Source of the DNA: Sanyastnella coralliicola
GTDB taxonomy: Bacteria; Bacteroidota; Bacteroidia; Flavobacteriales_D; Sanyastnellaceae
Direction of reading: 5' to 3'
DNA: 64,000 nucleotides
NCBI RefSeq assembly: GCF_030845195.1
Contig: NZ_CP132543.1
Location: forward strand, 2,063,501 to 2,127,500
The notes under the pieces are model-generated. The model was not told the origin of the DNA. It did not search any database and saw only the letters and a list, made by a program, of their open reading frames with translations. Of this stretch, positions 54,423 through 63,784 are shown one piece after another. Numbering within the stretch: position 1 is the stretch's first letter; each line of letters starts with the position of its first letter. The position numbers were made by a program, and so were the translations under genes.

Positions 54423-57224
54423 TTACGGACAAATCGTTCCGAACAAACCAAGGAAGATCAGAATGTCAGTCGCATTCACGATATCATCATCGTTTAGGTC
54501 GGCGTTACAGTTTGAAACACATCCAAAGTCACCCAATACGGTGAGTAGGTCAGATGCATTGATCAAGCCATCATCATTGAAGTCTCCGAAGCAGCTTGCC
54601 GGAATCTCTTCTTCTGGATCGATTGTACCGTTACAGTTGTTGTCGATACCTTCGGCTGTTCCTGGTGCTCCAGGGTAAGCCATGTTGTTATCGTCATCAC
54701 AATCTCCATCTTGAAGAACGAAACCAGCTTGCGGTGCACAGAGTTGAACTGGCATTCCCGCCCCAAATCCGTCATCATCGTTATCAGCATAGTACATCTG
54801 TGGTAATACACATGAACCGTCATCACAAAGAGCGCTCATATCGTAGTTACACGCTGCTGGATCTGTACATCCATCTGGAAGCTGACATGATCCATCATCA
54901 CAGCTAGCTGCCGGATCGTAATTACACGCCGCAGGGTCTGTACACCCATTTGGTAAGATACATGAGCCGTCGTCACAAAGAGCAGTAGCATCGTAGTTAC
55001 AAGCAGTTGGATTGGTACATCCATCAGGAAGGATACATGAACCATTGTCACACAATGCCATTGGATCGTAGTTACAAGCGCTGGCATCTGTACATCCATC
55101 AGGAAGCTGACAAGAGCCATCGTCACAAGTGGCAGCAGGATCGTAGTTACATGCTGCAGCATTCGTACACCCGTCAGGAAGGATACATGAACCATTGTCA
55201 CAAAGGGCTGCAGGGTCGTAATTACATGCTGTTGCATCCGTACATCCGTCAGGAAGAATACAAGAGCCATCGTCTGTTGTAGCCGCAGGATCGTAGTTAC
55301 ATGCAGTAGGATCAGTACAACCTGAAACATCCACTGGAAGCTCAACACAGAAGTTCTCCGTGATACCACTTCCGAAGTTTGGATCTCCCATAGCCAGGAT
55401 CACATCTCCTGCGGCATCTAGCACTTGGTAGTTACCGTCTACGGCACAACCAGAAGCAATACCTGAAAGTCCATCACCAAAGCTATCAGCAATGTTCCAG
55501 TCGTAGCATCCTGGCTGAAGACAGAAGTCCCAAGTGAATGTGGATTGGTCTGCGAGGGTGTTTCCTGCAACAGTGAAAATGTTATTTCCGGCCGCATCGT
55601 TGAGCGTCCAACTCGTTTCTTCTCCCCAACAATCAGTGTCAATCTGAAGTGTGATATCAACACAAGGGTAGGTACAGCTTCCATCGTCAATCGTTGCTGC
55701 AGGGTTGTAGTTCGTTGCCGCAGGATCCGTACATCCCAGAACGTCATTCACACAATCCAAGATCATGAAACTCACCTCTGTTCTGTAAGTGAAGAATGCC
55801 CCCGCCGCTGAAATTTCAATGTCAAGAGTTCCCGTAACGTCAGGTAAGTTTGATAGTGTAAGCGTGTAGTTACCAGGACCAACTCCGTTAGCCGAGAACG
55901 TGGCAGTTGCTCCGGCTGGAAGGCCATTAGACACACTCATGTTGATTGGACCAGCAAAACCGGCATCAAGTACAATATCAATCACCACGTCATCTTCGTA
56001 GCAGTAATCCGTTTGAGGCACACTCGCTTCGATGAAGGTTGGGTATAAGAGGAACAGTCCTTCTTCAATATGACTTACCGCTACTACACCTGACTCGAAA
56101 TATGGGTAGCTACTCCAAGCACCATTGAATGCCGCGGCGTTACTCGCGGGATACAGGTCGAAGAATGCGACCTCGCTCAAGTTAGCGTTGGCAATATCGT
56201 CTGTATCGAGAATACGAAGGCCTGCACGATAATTCGCTTGGAACATTAGGTTCCCTTCTGAATACATGTTGTGGTCGATAGCCGCTTCTGTACTGAGGTA
56301 TTCCCCTATCACTACTGGGTTATCCAAGTCCTGGATATCCCAAATAATCGAACGGGTATTGTTTCCGAAGTTGCTTTCGTCGAGCTCATCACCTAATACA
56401 AAGTAGCGATGATCAGGAGTCACCCATCCTTGGTGTGAGTAGGCCACGTTGCTGTATCCAACACGGGCAATTTGTTGCGCATCCGTTGGATCGTCAAGAT
56501 CTACGATCGTGAATGTATCTTCATTACACGCCATACCGATTTGCTTACCAACGTAGGTAGCATCTGGTCCGTTGTATGTAATGACTTGGGCATCGTGTGT
56601 GTATCCATCAGAAGCAAAGTCACCTGCGATCGTCGGGTTCAATGGATCCGAGATATCAACTACGTGGAATCCACCGCTGAAAGTGTTCGTTCCAACACCG
56701 TAAGCAAGAGCTACATCAGGATTGATCACGATGTTGTGGGCGTTACCAAATCCGTTGTAGTGCGCATCTTCAGTGAACGTCTCCGGAGGATTCGCTACGT
56801 TGCGCAAACGCGTCAAGTCAAAAACTTGCATTCCGTGTCCGCCAGCTTCAGAAACGATGAACGCGTAATCACCATAGGTTTTGATGTCGCGCCAAAGTGA
56901 GTTCGTTGTGAAGGTTGGAAGAAAGCCGAGGTGAATCGGGTTCAAAGGATCAGAAATGTCGAAGAAACTCGTCCCATCAGTTCTACCGAGGATAACGTAT
57001 TCCTTTCCGTCTAGAGCATCTGTCCATCCCCAGATATCATTCATCTCAACACTGGCAGCTGCCCCCATATCAGATTGGGTAGCCGTTCCTAATAGATCAA
57101 CGTTATCACAAGGATAGATTCCACCAGCGAGTCCGTTCTCACAGGGGATTTGAGCGAAAGCTGCACATGACAACAGCACAAGGCCGATGAGCATCAGCCT
57201 TCTAACAAGCAACAAAGGGTTCAT
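54423..57224 (-). CDS. Choice-of-anchor-B family protein with GCTD repeats and dockerin-like tail
   Basis: Exported protein of 933 residues. Signal peptide ends AAFAQ. Residues about 30-400 form a choice-of-anchor-B/LVIVD beta-propeller (DIWGWTDALDGKEYVILGR, TSFFDISDPLNPIHLG, HGMQVFDLTRLR, GFHVVDISDPLNPTIAG). Then come an Ig-like domain, a GCTD unit, a SFGDGLSGIASG segment, eight to nine GCTD units, a MopE-like metal-binding stretch (ADNDDDGFG, DGDCDDDN, GIDNNCNGTIDP), and two dockerin-like motifs, the second being the exact 27-residue C-terminus ending GTICP. No T9SS domain. The name choice-of-anchor reflects that this propeller is found with various C-terminal anchors in different species. 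Confidence 0.88.
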   Translation of the reverse strand: MNPLLLVRRLMLIGLVLLSCAAFAQIPCENGLAGGIYPCDNVDLLGTATQSDMGAAASVEMNDIWGWTDALDGKEYVILGRTDGTSFFDISDPLNPIHLGFLPTFTTNSLWRDIKTYGDYAFIVSEAGGHGMQVFDLTRLRNVANPPETFTEDAHYNGFGNAHNIVINPDVALAYGVGTNTFSGGFHVVDISDPLNPTIAGDFASDGYTHDAQVITYNGPDATYVGKQIGMACNEDTFTIVDLDDPTDAQQIARVGYSNVAYSHQGWVTPDHRYFVLGDELDESNFGNNTRSIIWDIQDLDNPVVIGEYLSTEAAIDHNMYSEGNLMFQANYRAGLRILDTDDIANANLSEVAFFDLYPASNAAAFNGAWSSYPYFESGVVAVSHIEEGLFLLYPTFIEASVPQTDYCYEDDVVIDIVLDAGFAGPINMSVSNGLPAGATATFSANGVGPGNYTLTLSNLPDVTGTLDIEISAAGAFFTYRTEVSFMILDCVNDVLGCTDPAATNYNPAATIDDGSCTYPCVDITLQIDTDCWGEETSWTLNDAAGNNIFTVAGNTLADQSTFTWDFCLQPGCYDWNIADSFGDGLSGIASGCAVDGNYQVLDAAGDVILAMGDPNFGSGITENFCVELPVDVSGCTDPTACNYDPAATTDDGSCILPDGCTDATACNYDPAALCDNGSCILPDGCTNAAACNYDPAATCDDGSCQLPDGCTDASACNYDPMALCDNGSCILPDGCTNPTACNYDATALCDDGSCILPNGCTDPAACNYDPAASCDDGSCQLPDGCTDPAACNYDMSALCDDGSCVLPQMYYADNDDDGFGAGMPVQLCAPQAGFVLQDGDCDDDNNMAYPGAPGTAEGIDNNCNGTIDPEEEIPASCFGDFNDDGLINASDLLTVLGDFGCVSNCNADLNDDDIVNATDILIFLGLFGTICP
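54810..55325 (-). repeat. 75-bp coding repeat (about seven units)
   Basis: Units of 75 bp encode GCTxxxACNYDxxAxCDxGSC with an I/Q-LPD linker. Copies are similar but clearly diverged. Confidence 0.8.
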
Positions 57225-57311
57225 GATTAGTCTTGGTTAAAATACCCCTCAAGATACGAAAACCCGAGGAATTATGTATTCATACAAGAACAGCGAACCG
57301 GTGTCTATACC

Positions 57312-58355
57312 TTAATTCTTCAGGATAAGCACTGAACGATCCTCGTCCAACTCCCAATCAAGGAAGCTATTCAAGAAGCTCATACCACAGAGGAAACCTC
57401 CTTCTTCCATCACGCCAACTTCTAAGTTGCGAATAACCACGTCTCCAGAAGACATCTCTGGAATGAGGTAGATCGGACATTCAATCATGCTTCCGTCAGC
57501 AAGTTGATACGTATCTGAACCTACTCGATCTTTTTCTGAAATCACGCCATCTTCCATGAGCGTTTCGGCGAATGCTTGATCGATGAGCACATCAGAAGCC
57601 CCAGTATCTAACAGGTAGTACTTCGTATGGTCACCAATCGTCAACTTAATCTTGTATTGATCGTTGAAGGCACTGAGTTCTACTTCTCGGGTTTCGTTTT
57701 CAAAGCTAACTTCACCCGTGTAGTAGTTCAATTCTTCTTCTTCAAGGATACTAGGATCGTCTGCTAGAATCTCAACTACGCAAGGAATCACTACCTCATT
57801 AAACACTTCGCTGCTTTCGTCTTCAGCTAGCATTAAATCGCTAAAAGAGTACCCCTTTTCTCTGATCGCGTTGATCGCACAATCGCAATATGCTTCTGCT
57901 TGCTCCAAGGTGAAGTATTCTTCATCTCCTTCCATCATTCCATTAACACATGATTGACGTGCCGCTTTCTCAGAAAGGCTGCCTTCTTCCAAGATGTTTT
58001 CATCCAACTCGAGATCCGAGATATCATCAATATTCTGAAGAACACACATTTCAATGTGCGGGTAAATATCTTCGCGCATCATGAGCTCAGTCATTCCATC
58101 ATCACTCTGCGTCGCTGAAATCAATTCTATCGAGGTAATGCGCGGAATCACTTCGTCAGCCATGCATCCACAAATCTCCTTGAACTCTACATTCTTTCCA
58201 TTGAAATCAACGTATTCTTCACCAGCTGACTTCGCGCAATTCTTGACAAACTGTCGACGCGGACCTAATTCTAGACCATCTTTGGTCTTAATTGTTTGAG
58301 TCTGTGCAGAAAAGGCAGAGAGTACAAGGACAAGGAGGAGTACAAGTGGGCGCAT
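57312..58355 (-). CDS. Exported retropepsin-like (clan AA) aspartic protease
   Basis: Protein of 347 residues with a signal peptide (ending SAQTQ). The N-terminal half has two helical cysteine-containing modules (KNCAKSAG...EICGCMADEVIPRI and SCVNGMMEGDEEYF...YCDCAINAI), which are similar to each other and probably disulfide-bonded. The C-terminal half is a single-lobed aspartic protease domain: YYLLDTGASDVLID with catalytic Asp, and the second hydrophobic-hydrophobic-Gly element in GFLCGMSFLNSFLDWELD. Such enzymes dimerise to make one active site. No partner or substrate is apparent. A TATCTT-type -7 element lies about 20 bases upstream. Confidence 0.82.
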   Translation of the reverse strand: MRPLVLLLVLVLSAFSAQTQTIKTKDGLELGPRRQFVKNCAKSAGEEYVDFNGKNVEFKEICGCMADEVIPRITSIELISATQSDDGMTELMMREDIYPHIEMCVLQNIDDISDLELDENILEEGSLSEKAARQSCVNGMMEGDEEYFTLEQAEAYCDCAINAIREKGYSFSDLMLAEDESSEVFNEVVIPCVVEILADDPSILEEEELNYYTGEVSFENETREVELSAFNDQYKIKLTIGDHTKYYLLDTGASDVLIDQAFAETLMEDGVISEKDRVGSDTYQLADGSMIECPIYLIPEMSSGDVVIRNLEVGVMEEGGFLCGMSFLNSFLDWELDEDRSVLILKN

Positions 58356-58476
58356 AGCTTTCAGATTTGCTCCGGAAGATACGATATAGCACCTTACCTA
58401 TTCAAGTGGAAACCTAGCAAAACCAGGGCTAGATAAACATTGTTTGACACGAGTTGTTCCATTCAAAAGCAGTGCT

Positions 58477-59367
58477 ATGAATATTGTCATCAGTGGAGGT
58501 AGTGGGTTGATCGGTCGTCAATTGACGAAGGCCCTCACGGGTCTAGGACATCACGTCACCATTCTAACACGTTCTCCAGAGAAGTATCAAGGAAGCGAGT
58601 TGGTGAGTTATGCGCATTGGTCTCCTTCTTCTTTGAGTGTTGACAAACACGCTATCGCGGAATCGGACGTTGTGATCAACCTCGCGGGTGCCACTGTAGC
58701 ACAACGATGGACGGAAAAAACCAAGAAAGCGATTCTAGATAGCCGCGTAAATAGCACACGCACCTTGGTCGAAGCCATGAAGGATGGGAAACAACGCGTA
58801 TTCCTTTCTGCCAGTGCCATAGGCCTCTACCCTTTTGGAGATGATAATTTCAAGGAAGACCATGCCCCAGGCTCGGGTTTTCTATCTGATGTAGTACGTG
58901 ACTGGGAGACCGAAGCAATGAAAGCAGCCCAAGACGGACATCGAACGGCCTTGATTCGAATCGGGGTTGTGTTAGCAAAAGACGGTGGTGCTTTAGAACG
59001 ATTAGTTCCCATCTTTAAATTAGGCTTAGGTTCCGCCGTAGGCGACGGTAAACAATGGCAAAGCTGGATTCATATTGATGACTTGGTCAATATCTTCCTT
59101 TTTGCTTTAGAAAACAATCTGTCTGGAGCTTACAATGCTGTTGCTCCGAACCCCGTCACCAACGAAGAAATGAGCCGTCAACTAGCCAAAGCACTCGGTA
59201 AGCCATTCTGGGCGCCAAATGTTCCAGGCTTCGTGCTCAAAATGATCTTTGGTGATATGTCAGAAGTGATCTTGGGAAGTCAGAAGGTGAGTGCGGAGAA
59301 GCTGGAAGATTCTGGGTTCAATTTCTCATTTCCTGACATTGATCAGGCTTTGGACAACCTGTTCTAA
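58477..59367 (+). CDS. TIGR01777-family NAD(P)-binding epimerase (YfcH-like)
   Basis: Cytosolic short-chain-dehydrogenase-like protein of 296 residues. ATG 58477 starts MNIVISGGSGLIGRQL, which is the NAD(P) loop GGxGxxG at the very N-terminus as the family requires; the upstream in-frame ATG at 58444 would add 11 unrelated residues. Other signs are VVINLAGATVAQRWTEKTKK, LVEAMKDGKQ, SASAIGLYP, RIGVVLAKDGGAL and WIHIDDLVNIF, plus the C-terminal DUF1731 domain. The family is widespread but its physiological reaction is not established. A one-mismatch 13-mer copy is at 58650. Confidence 0.92.
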   Translation: MNIVISGGSGLIGRQLTKALTGLGHHVTILTRSPEKYQGSELVSYAHWSPSSLSVDKHAIAESDVVINLAGATVAQRWTEKTKKAILDSRVNSTRTLVEAMKDGKQRVFLSASAIGLYPFGDDNFKEDHAPGSGFLSDVVRDWETEAMKAAQDGHRTALIRIGVVLAKDGGALERLVPIFKLGLGSAVGDGKQWQSWIHIDDLVNIFLFALENNLSGAYNAVAPNPVTNEEMSRQLAKALGKPFWAPNVPGFVLKMIFGDMSEVILGSQKVSAEKLEDSGFNFSFPDIDQALDNLF

Positions 59368-59395
59368 ATCGAATAACCTCTTATAGATTTTCGTC

Positions 59396-59403
59396 TAGTT
59401 TTG
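59396..59403 (+). promoter_or_regulatory. -7 promoter box TAGTTTTG
   Basis: Matches TAnnTTTG and lies 27 bases before the ATG at 59430. No clear TTTG is seen at the -33 position. Confidence 0.45.
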
Positions 59404-59429
59404 TGACCCAACTAAGCAAAGCTATTCGT

Positions 59430-60221
59430 ATGAAATATCTTCTATCCCTGTTCGCACTATGTCTGTGCGTTCTGGCTCTTGCCCAGAATTCTTCTTCTAG
59501 TATTCCACATACATTGATTTCAGATACACCTCCAAAAGGGTATATGGGAATTGGTGCCGGTGTTCTTGTTTTCCGTGATGTCCCTGTAGTTGACGAGATT
59601 GGGATCTATGGAGTAGATATTGTTGCTGGATATAACGACTACGAAAAAATAGGAATCCACTTCAAAACTGTTGTTGGCCCATTTCAAGACTTGGTGCCAG
59701 AGGTTCGCACTCCAGCTACTTCTACCCTAGTGCAATTTCACGGCGCTTACCACTTTTCTCGCTCGGTAAGTCGACAGCCCATTAACATTACGCTGAAGAC
59801 TGAAACACAAAGCAATGCGGTTCGAACTACAGAAACTAACTACTACACCAAGCTAGAAACAAACTCGATCAGCTTAATCTCCGTTCGTGGTGGAGGCATC
59901 TATGACAACCTATCTATCAGTGGTTTTGTAGGCGGACAATATACTGTGACGAAATACGCCAAAGCAGACTTCGGCAACGCCTATGGAACAAAGTACGGAT
60001 GGACAGAACTCTCAGGTTACGTAGACCTCATATTCGTCGCATCCCACAATGAACTTCAGGAAAACATCGAAATAGCTGACGGAAGACCTGCTGATCCGGA
60101 ACTAGGATATCGAATTGGAGCTCAACTGCGCATTTCTGATTTCCTACAATTTCAAGTTGGAATCGGGAAACGCCAGTACAACTTTCTTGAAGCAGGAGGC
60201 AGAATCAACTTCGGCCTTTAA
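59430..60221 (+). CDS. Outer-membrane beta-barrel protein of unknown function
   Basis: Protein of 263 residues with a signal peptide (MKYLLSLFALCLCVLALAQ). ATG 59430 is chosen over GTG 59403, which lies in the predicted -7 box. The mature protein alternates hydrophobic and polar residues (VYGVDIVAGYNDYEKIGIHFKT style strands, YVDLIFVASHN) and ends FLEAGGRINFGL with a C-terminal hydrophobic residue, as expected for a small barrel inserted by BamA. No family was recognised. It is followed by a strong terminator. Confidence 0.7.
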   Translation: MKYLLSLFALCLCVLALAQNSSSSIPHTLISDTPPKGYMGIGAGVLVFRDVPVVDEIGIYGVDIVAGYNDYEKIGIHFKTVVGPFQDLVPEVRTPATSTLVQFHGAYHFSRSVSRQPINITLKTETQSNAVRTTETNYYTKLETNSISLISVRGGGIYDNLSISGFVGGQYTVTKYAKADFGNAYGTKYGWTELSGYVDLIFVASHNELQENIEIADGRPADPELGYRIGAQLRISDFLQFQVGIGKRQYNFLEAGGRINFGL

Positions 60222-60276
60222 AACCAGAATCCCGTAAAAAGAACGGATCAGACGCCGGATGCTTGATACCGGAAAC

Positions 60277-60304
60277 AAAAAGCCCCGCAAATGCGGGGCT
60301 TTTC
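60277..60304. terminator. Bidirectional intrinsic terminator
   Basis: AAAAAGCCCCGC-AAAT-GCGGGGCTTTT: a perfect GC-rich stem with A and T flanks. It serves both the beta-barrel gene (plus) and the fasciclin gene (minus), which converge here. Confidence 0.96.
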
Positions 60305-60324
60305 TCTGGTATACTCTCTGATCT

Positions 60325-63300
60325 TTACTTTACCATAAACTGCTTCGCAGTCAACGTTGTATTATCTGAGATGATAAGTGTGTATAGTCCTACTTCGTAG
60401 TCTGATACGTCGATAGTGTTGGCTCCAGTGAATGTACTCTGTGCAACAACACGTCCAGCCTGATCGATTACCGTGTAACGAGATCCAGCATCTACACCTT
60501 GAATATTCACGATGTTCTGCGCTGGGTTCGGGTAAACCACGATGTCTGATGCGTTCACTTCATCAACTGATGTTGGAGGTGTCAATACAGCATCAATTAC
60601 GTGTACTACTCCGTTGTCTGCTACCAGGTCAGCAGTCGTTACGTTCGCGTCATTCACCATCACCATTTCACCAGTGATAGAGATAACTACGTCTTCTCCT
60701 TGCAATGTCTCAACAGCTTGGCCGTCGGTTAGGTCTCCAGAAAGGGCGTTTACTCCTGCTACGTGGTATAGAAGAATGTTCGCCAAAGCTCCTTCAGGAT
60801 CTGCTAGAAGATCATCGAGCAATCCGTCAGGAAGGTTTCCGAATGCCTCATCTGTTGGTGCGAATACCGTGAACGGTCCGTCCTCAGAAAGGTCATCATC
60901 CAAACCTGCTGCGATAACCGCAGTTTCTAGAATCTCGTGGTCTTCAGAAGCTACGATGATATCTACTACCGTTGCTGGGTTTGGCGCTGGTGGAAGAAGA
61001 ACAGCGTCGATAACGTGTACTACTCCGTTCTCTGCTTCTAGGTCAGCAATTGTTACCATCGCGTCGTTGATCATCACTACATCTCCGTCGATAGATACTT
61101 CTACGTCTGGTCCGAGTAGTGTCTCGATCATTTGTCCGTCAGATAGGTCTGCTGCGAACGCTTCGTCACCTACTACGTGGTAAAGAAGTACGTCAGCTAG
61201 AGCTCCCGTTGGATCAGCAAGAAGATCATCCAATGCTCCATCAGGTAGGTTCTCGAACGCTGCGTCTGTCGGTGCAAATACAGTGAACGGTCCGTCTCCT
61301 GAAAGATCGTCGTCTAGTTCTGCTGCGATAACTGCAGTTTCTAGTGTCTCGTGTACAGGTGACTCAACGATGATATCTACTACTGTTGCAGGAATTACTG
61401 GTGGAAGAAGAACCGCGTCAATGACGTGTACTACTCCGTTGTCAGCTTCCAAGTCAGTGATTGTTACCATCGCATCGTTGATCATTACCATCTCGCCATC
61501 GATAGATACTTCTACGTCTGGTCCGAGTAGTGTCTCGATCATTTGTCCGTCAGATAGGTCTGCTGCGAATGCTGCGTCTCCAACTACGTGGTATAGCAAT
61601 ACATCTGCAAGCGCTCCTGTTGGGTCTGCCAATAGTGCGTCGAGCGCTCCTTCTGGAAGGTTGTCAAACGCCTCATCTGTTGGTGCAAATACTGTGAATG
61701 GTCCGTCTCCTGAAAGATCGTCATCCAATTCCGCTGCGATAACCGCAGTTTCTAGTGTCTCGTGTACATCAGAGTTCACAATGATTTCAACTACTGTTGC
61801 TGGTAGTGGCGCTGGTGGAAGAAGAACCGCGTCAATGACGTGTACTACTCCGTTGTCAGCTTCTAGGTCAGCAATTGTTACCATCGCATCGTTGATCATA
61901 ACCATCTCGCCATCGATAGATACTTCTACGTCTGGTCCGAGTAGTGTCTCGATCATTTGTCCGTCAGATAGGTCTGCTGCGAATGCTGCGTCTCCAACTA
62001 CGTGGTATAGCAATACATCTGCAAGCGCTCCTGTTGGATCTGCCAATAGTGCGTCAAGCGCTCCTTCCGGAAGGTTATCAAACGCCTCATCCGTTGGTGC
62101 GAATACTGTGAATGGTCCGTCTCCTGAAAGGTCGTCATCTAGCTCAGCTGCGATAACCGCAGTTTCTAGTGTCTCGTGTACGTCAGAGTTCACGATGATT
62201 TCAACTACTGTTGCCGGTAGTGGTGCTGGTGGTAGAAGAACCGCATCAATTACGTGTACTACTCCGTTGTCAGCTTCCAAGTTTGCGATAGTTACCATCG
62301 CGTCGTTGATCATTACCATCTCACCATCGATAGATACTTCTACGTCTGGTCCGAGTAGTGTCTCGATCATTTGTCCATCAGAAAGAGCGTCTGAAAGAAC
62401 TGCTCCTGATGCTACGTGGTAAAGCAATACGTCTGCTAGTGCTCCTGTTGGGTCTGCCAATAGTGCGTCGAGCGCTCCTTCTGGAAGGTTATCAAACGCT
62501 GCATCTGTTGGTGCGAATACTGTGAATGGTCCGTCTCCTGAAAGGTCGTCATCTAGCTCAGCTGCGATAACTGCAGTTTCTAGTGTCTCGTGTACGTCAG
62601 AGTTCACGATGATTTCAACTACTGTTGCCGGTAGTGGTGCTGGTGGTAGAAGAACTGCATCAATTACGTGTACTACTCCGTTATCAGCTTCCAAGTTTGC
62701 GATAGTTACCATCGCGTCGTTGATCATTACCATCTCACCATCGATAGATACTTCTACGTCTGGTCCGAGTAGCGTCTCGATCATTTGTCCATCAGAAAGA
62801 GCATCTGAAAGAACTGCTCCTGATGCTACGTGGTAAAGCAATACGTCTGCTAGTGCTCCTGTTGGGTCTGCCAACAATGCGTCGAGCGCTCCTTCTGGAA
62901 GGTTATCAAACGCTGCATCTGTCGGTGCAAATACTGTGAATGGTCCGTCTCCTGAAAGATCGTCGTCAAGTTCCGCCGCGATAACTGCAGTTTCTAGTGT
63001 CTCGTGTACATCAGAACCAACGATGATTTCAACTACTGTCGCCGGTAGTGGCGCAGGTGGAAGAAGTACTGCGTCAATTACATGTACTACTCCGTTTGTA
63101 GCTGGAAGGTTTGCAATGGTAACGACGGCATCATTGATCATGACCATCATTCCATCAAAAGATACTGTTACGTCTTCACCAAGTAGTGTACTTAGTGCGC
63201 CTTCCATTAGGTCAGTGCTTTCTAAGTCTCCTCCGTGTACGTGGTAAAGAAGAACGTCTGCCAAAGCTCCAGTTGGATCAGCAAGTAATCCATCCAATGC

Positions 63301-63510
63301 TCCGTCAGGTAATGCTTCAAATGCTGCATCTGTTGGTGCGAAAACCGTGAATGGTCCTTCGCCTGACAGATCATCATCTAGCTCAGCGGCAATCACTGCC
63401 GTTTCGAGTGTCTCATGAACGTCGCTGTCGACGATCACGTTCACTACTGTTTGTGCTGACAACGAAATCGTTGCGAGCAATAAAGTAAAGGTGTAGAGAA
63501 ACCGTTTCAT
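60325..63510 (-). CDS. Seven-domain fasciclin (FAS1) protein with T9SS type A tail
   Basis: Surface adhesin-type protein of 1,061 residues. A signal peptide (ending SLSAQ) is followed by seven FAS1 domains of about 138 residues, each with the H1 motif FTVFAPTDxAFxxLP and the H2 motif NGVVHVIDAVLLPP; the second and third and the fourth and fifth are almost identical. The end is a T9SS type A sorting domain (IVVYPNPAQNIVNI, VIDQAGRVV, VGLYTLIIS). FAS1 domains mediate cell adhesion and matrix binding; this protein would be exported through type IX secretion and attached to the surface. The high domain identity suggests recent expansion. Confidence 0.95.
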   Translation of the reverse strand: MKRFLYTFTLLLATISLSAQTVVNVIVDSDVHETLETAVIAAELDDDLSGEGPFTVFAPTDAAFEALPDGALDGLLADPTGALADVLLYHVHGGDLESTDLMEGALSTLLGEDVTVSFDGMMVMINDAVVTIANLPATNGVVHVIDAVLLPPAPLPATVVEIIVGSDVHETLETAVIAAELDDDLSGDGPFTVFAPTDAAFDNLPEGALDALLADPTGALADVLLYHVASGAVLSDALSDGQMIETLLGPDVEVSIDGEMVMINDAMVTIANLEADNGVVHVIDAVLLPPAPLPATVVEIIVNSDVHETLETAVIAAELDDDLSGDGPFTVFAPTDAAFDNLPEGALDALLADPTGALADVLLYHVASGAVLSDALSDGQMIETLLGPDVEVSIDGEMVMINDAMVTIANLEADNGVVHVIDAVLLPPAPLPATVVEIIVNSDVHETLETAVIAAELDDDLSGDGPFTVFAPTDEAFDNLPEGALDALLADPTGALADVLLYHVVGDAAFAADLSDGQMIETLLGPDVEVSIDGEMVMINDAMVTIADLEADNGVVHVIDAVLLPPAPLPATVVEIIVNSDVHETLETAVIAAELDDDLSGDGPFTVFAPTDEAFDNLPEGALDALLADPTGALADVLLYHVVGDAAFAADLSDGQMIETLLGPDVEVSIDGEMVMINDAMVTITDLEADNGVVHVIDAVLLPPVIPATVVDIIVESPVHETLETAVIAAELDDDLSGDGPFTVFAPTDAAFENLPDGALDDLLADPTGALADVLLYHVVGDEAFAADLSDGQMIETLLGPDVEVSIDGDVVMINDAMVTIADLEAENGVVHVIDAVLLPPAPNPATVVDIIVASEDHEILETAVIAAGLDDDLSEDGPFTVFAPTDEAFGNLPDGLLDDLLADPEGALANILLYHVAGVNALSGDLTDGQAVETLQGEDVVISITGEMVMVNDANVTTADLVADNGVVHVIDAVLTPPTSVDEVNASDIVVYPNPAQNIVNIQGVDAGSRYTVIDQAGRVVAQSTFTGANTIDVSDYEVGLYTLIISDNTTLTAKQFMVK
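60590..63430 (-). repeat. 414-bp coding tandem repeat (seven FAS1 units)
   Basis: The period is exactly 414 bp in the central part (for example 62522 and 62936 are equivalent positions). Central units are nearly identical in DNA, whereas the first and last are more diverged, as expected when an array grows from its middle. Confidence 0.85.
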
Positions 63511-63784
63511 GAAAATTGTTTAAATGGTTTGAGCACTCATAACATGAAGGGGCTTCCTTTTGTTTAATCTTTTTTCTTTTTCGTTAAACAATAATTGAGA
63601 TTTCAATTAGCCTTAGTGTATTAAATACCTGTTCCCACACAGGGTTTAAAAGAACACTTCGAGGGTATAAATTGCACAAAACAAGACTCTAGATTGATAC
63701 ACTTAGTGAGTAACCACCGATCTACTCCTTGCAATAATTGGAAACATCCGAGGTAATTTTTTATGAAATTTCTTTCCAAATGAA
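63511..63784. other. Intergenic stretch, no gene recognised
   Basis: A/T-rich leader side of the fasciclin gene. It has poly-T/poly-A tracts near 63555-63590 and a possible TATAAATTG element at 63664-63672, but no convincing reading frame or strong hairpin. It is probably promoter and 5' leader of the fasciclin gene plus the promoter of the RNA that follows. Confidence 0.4.

Noticed and set aside
61283-62422. Long open frame of about 380 codons antisense to the fasciclin gene
   Set aside because: It is a by-product of the 414-bp repeat: the same stop-free antisense segment is repeated. It is Ser/Thr-rich with no fold signature, and the sense frame encodes clear FAS1 domains.
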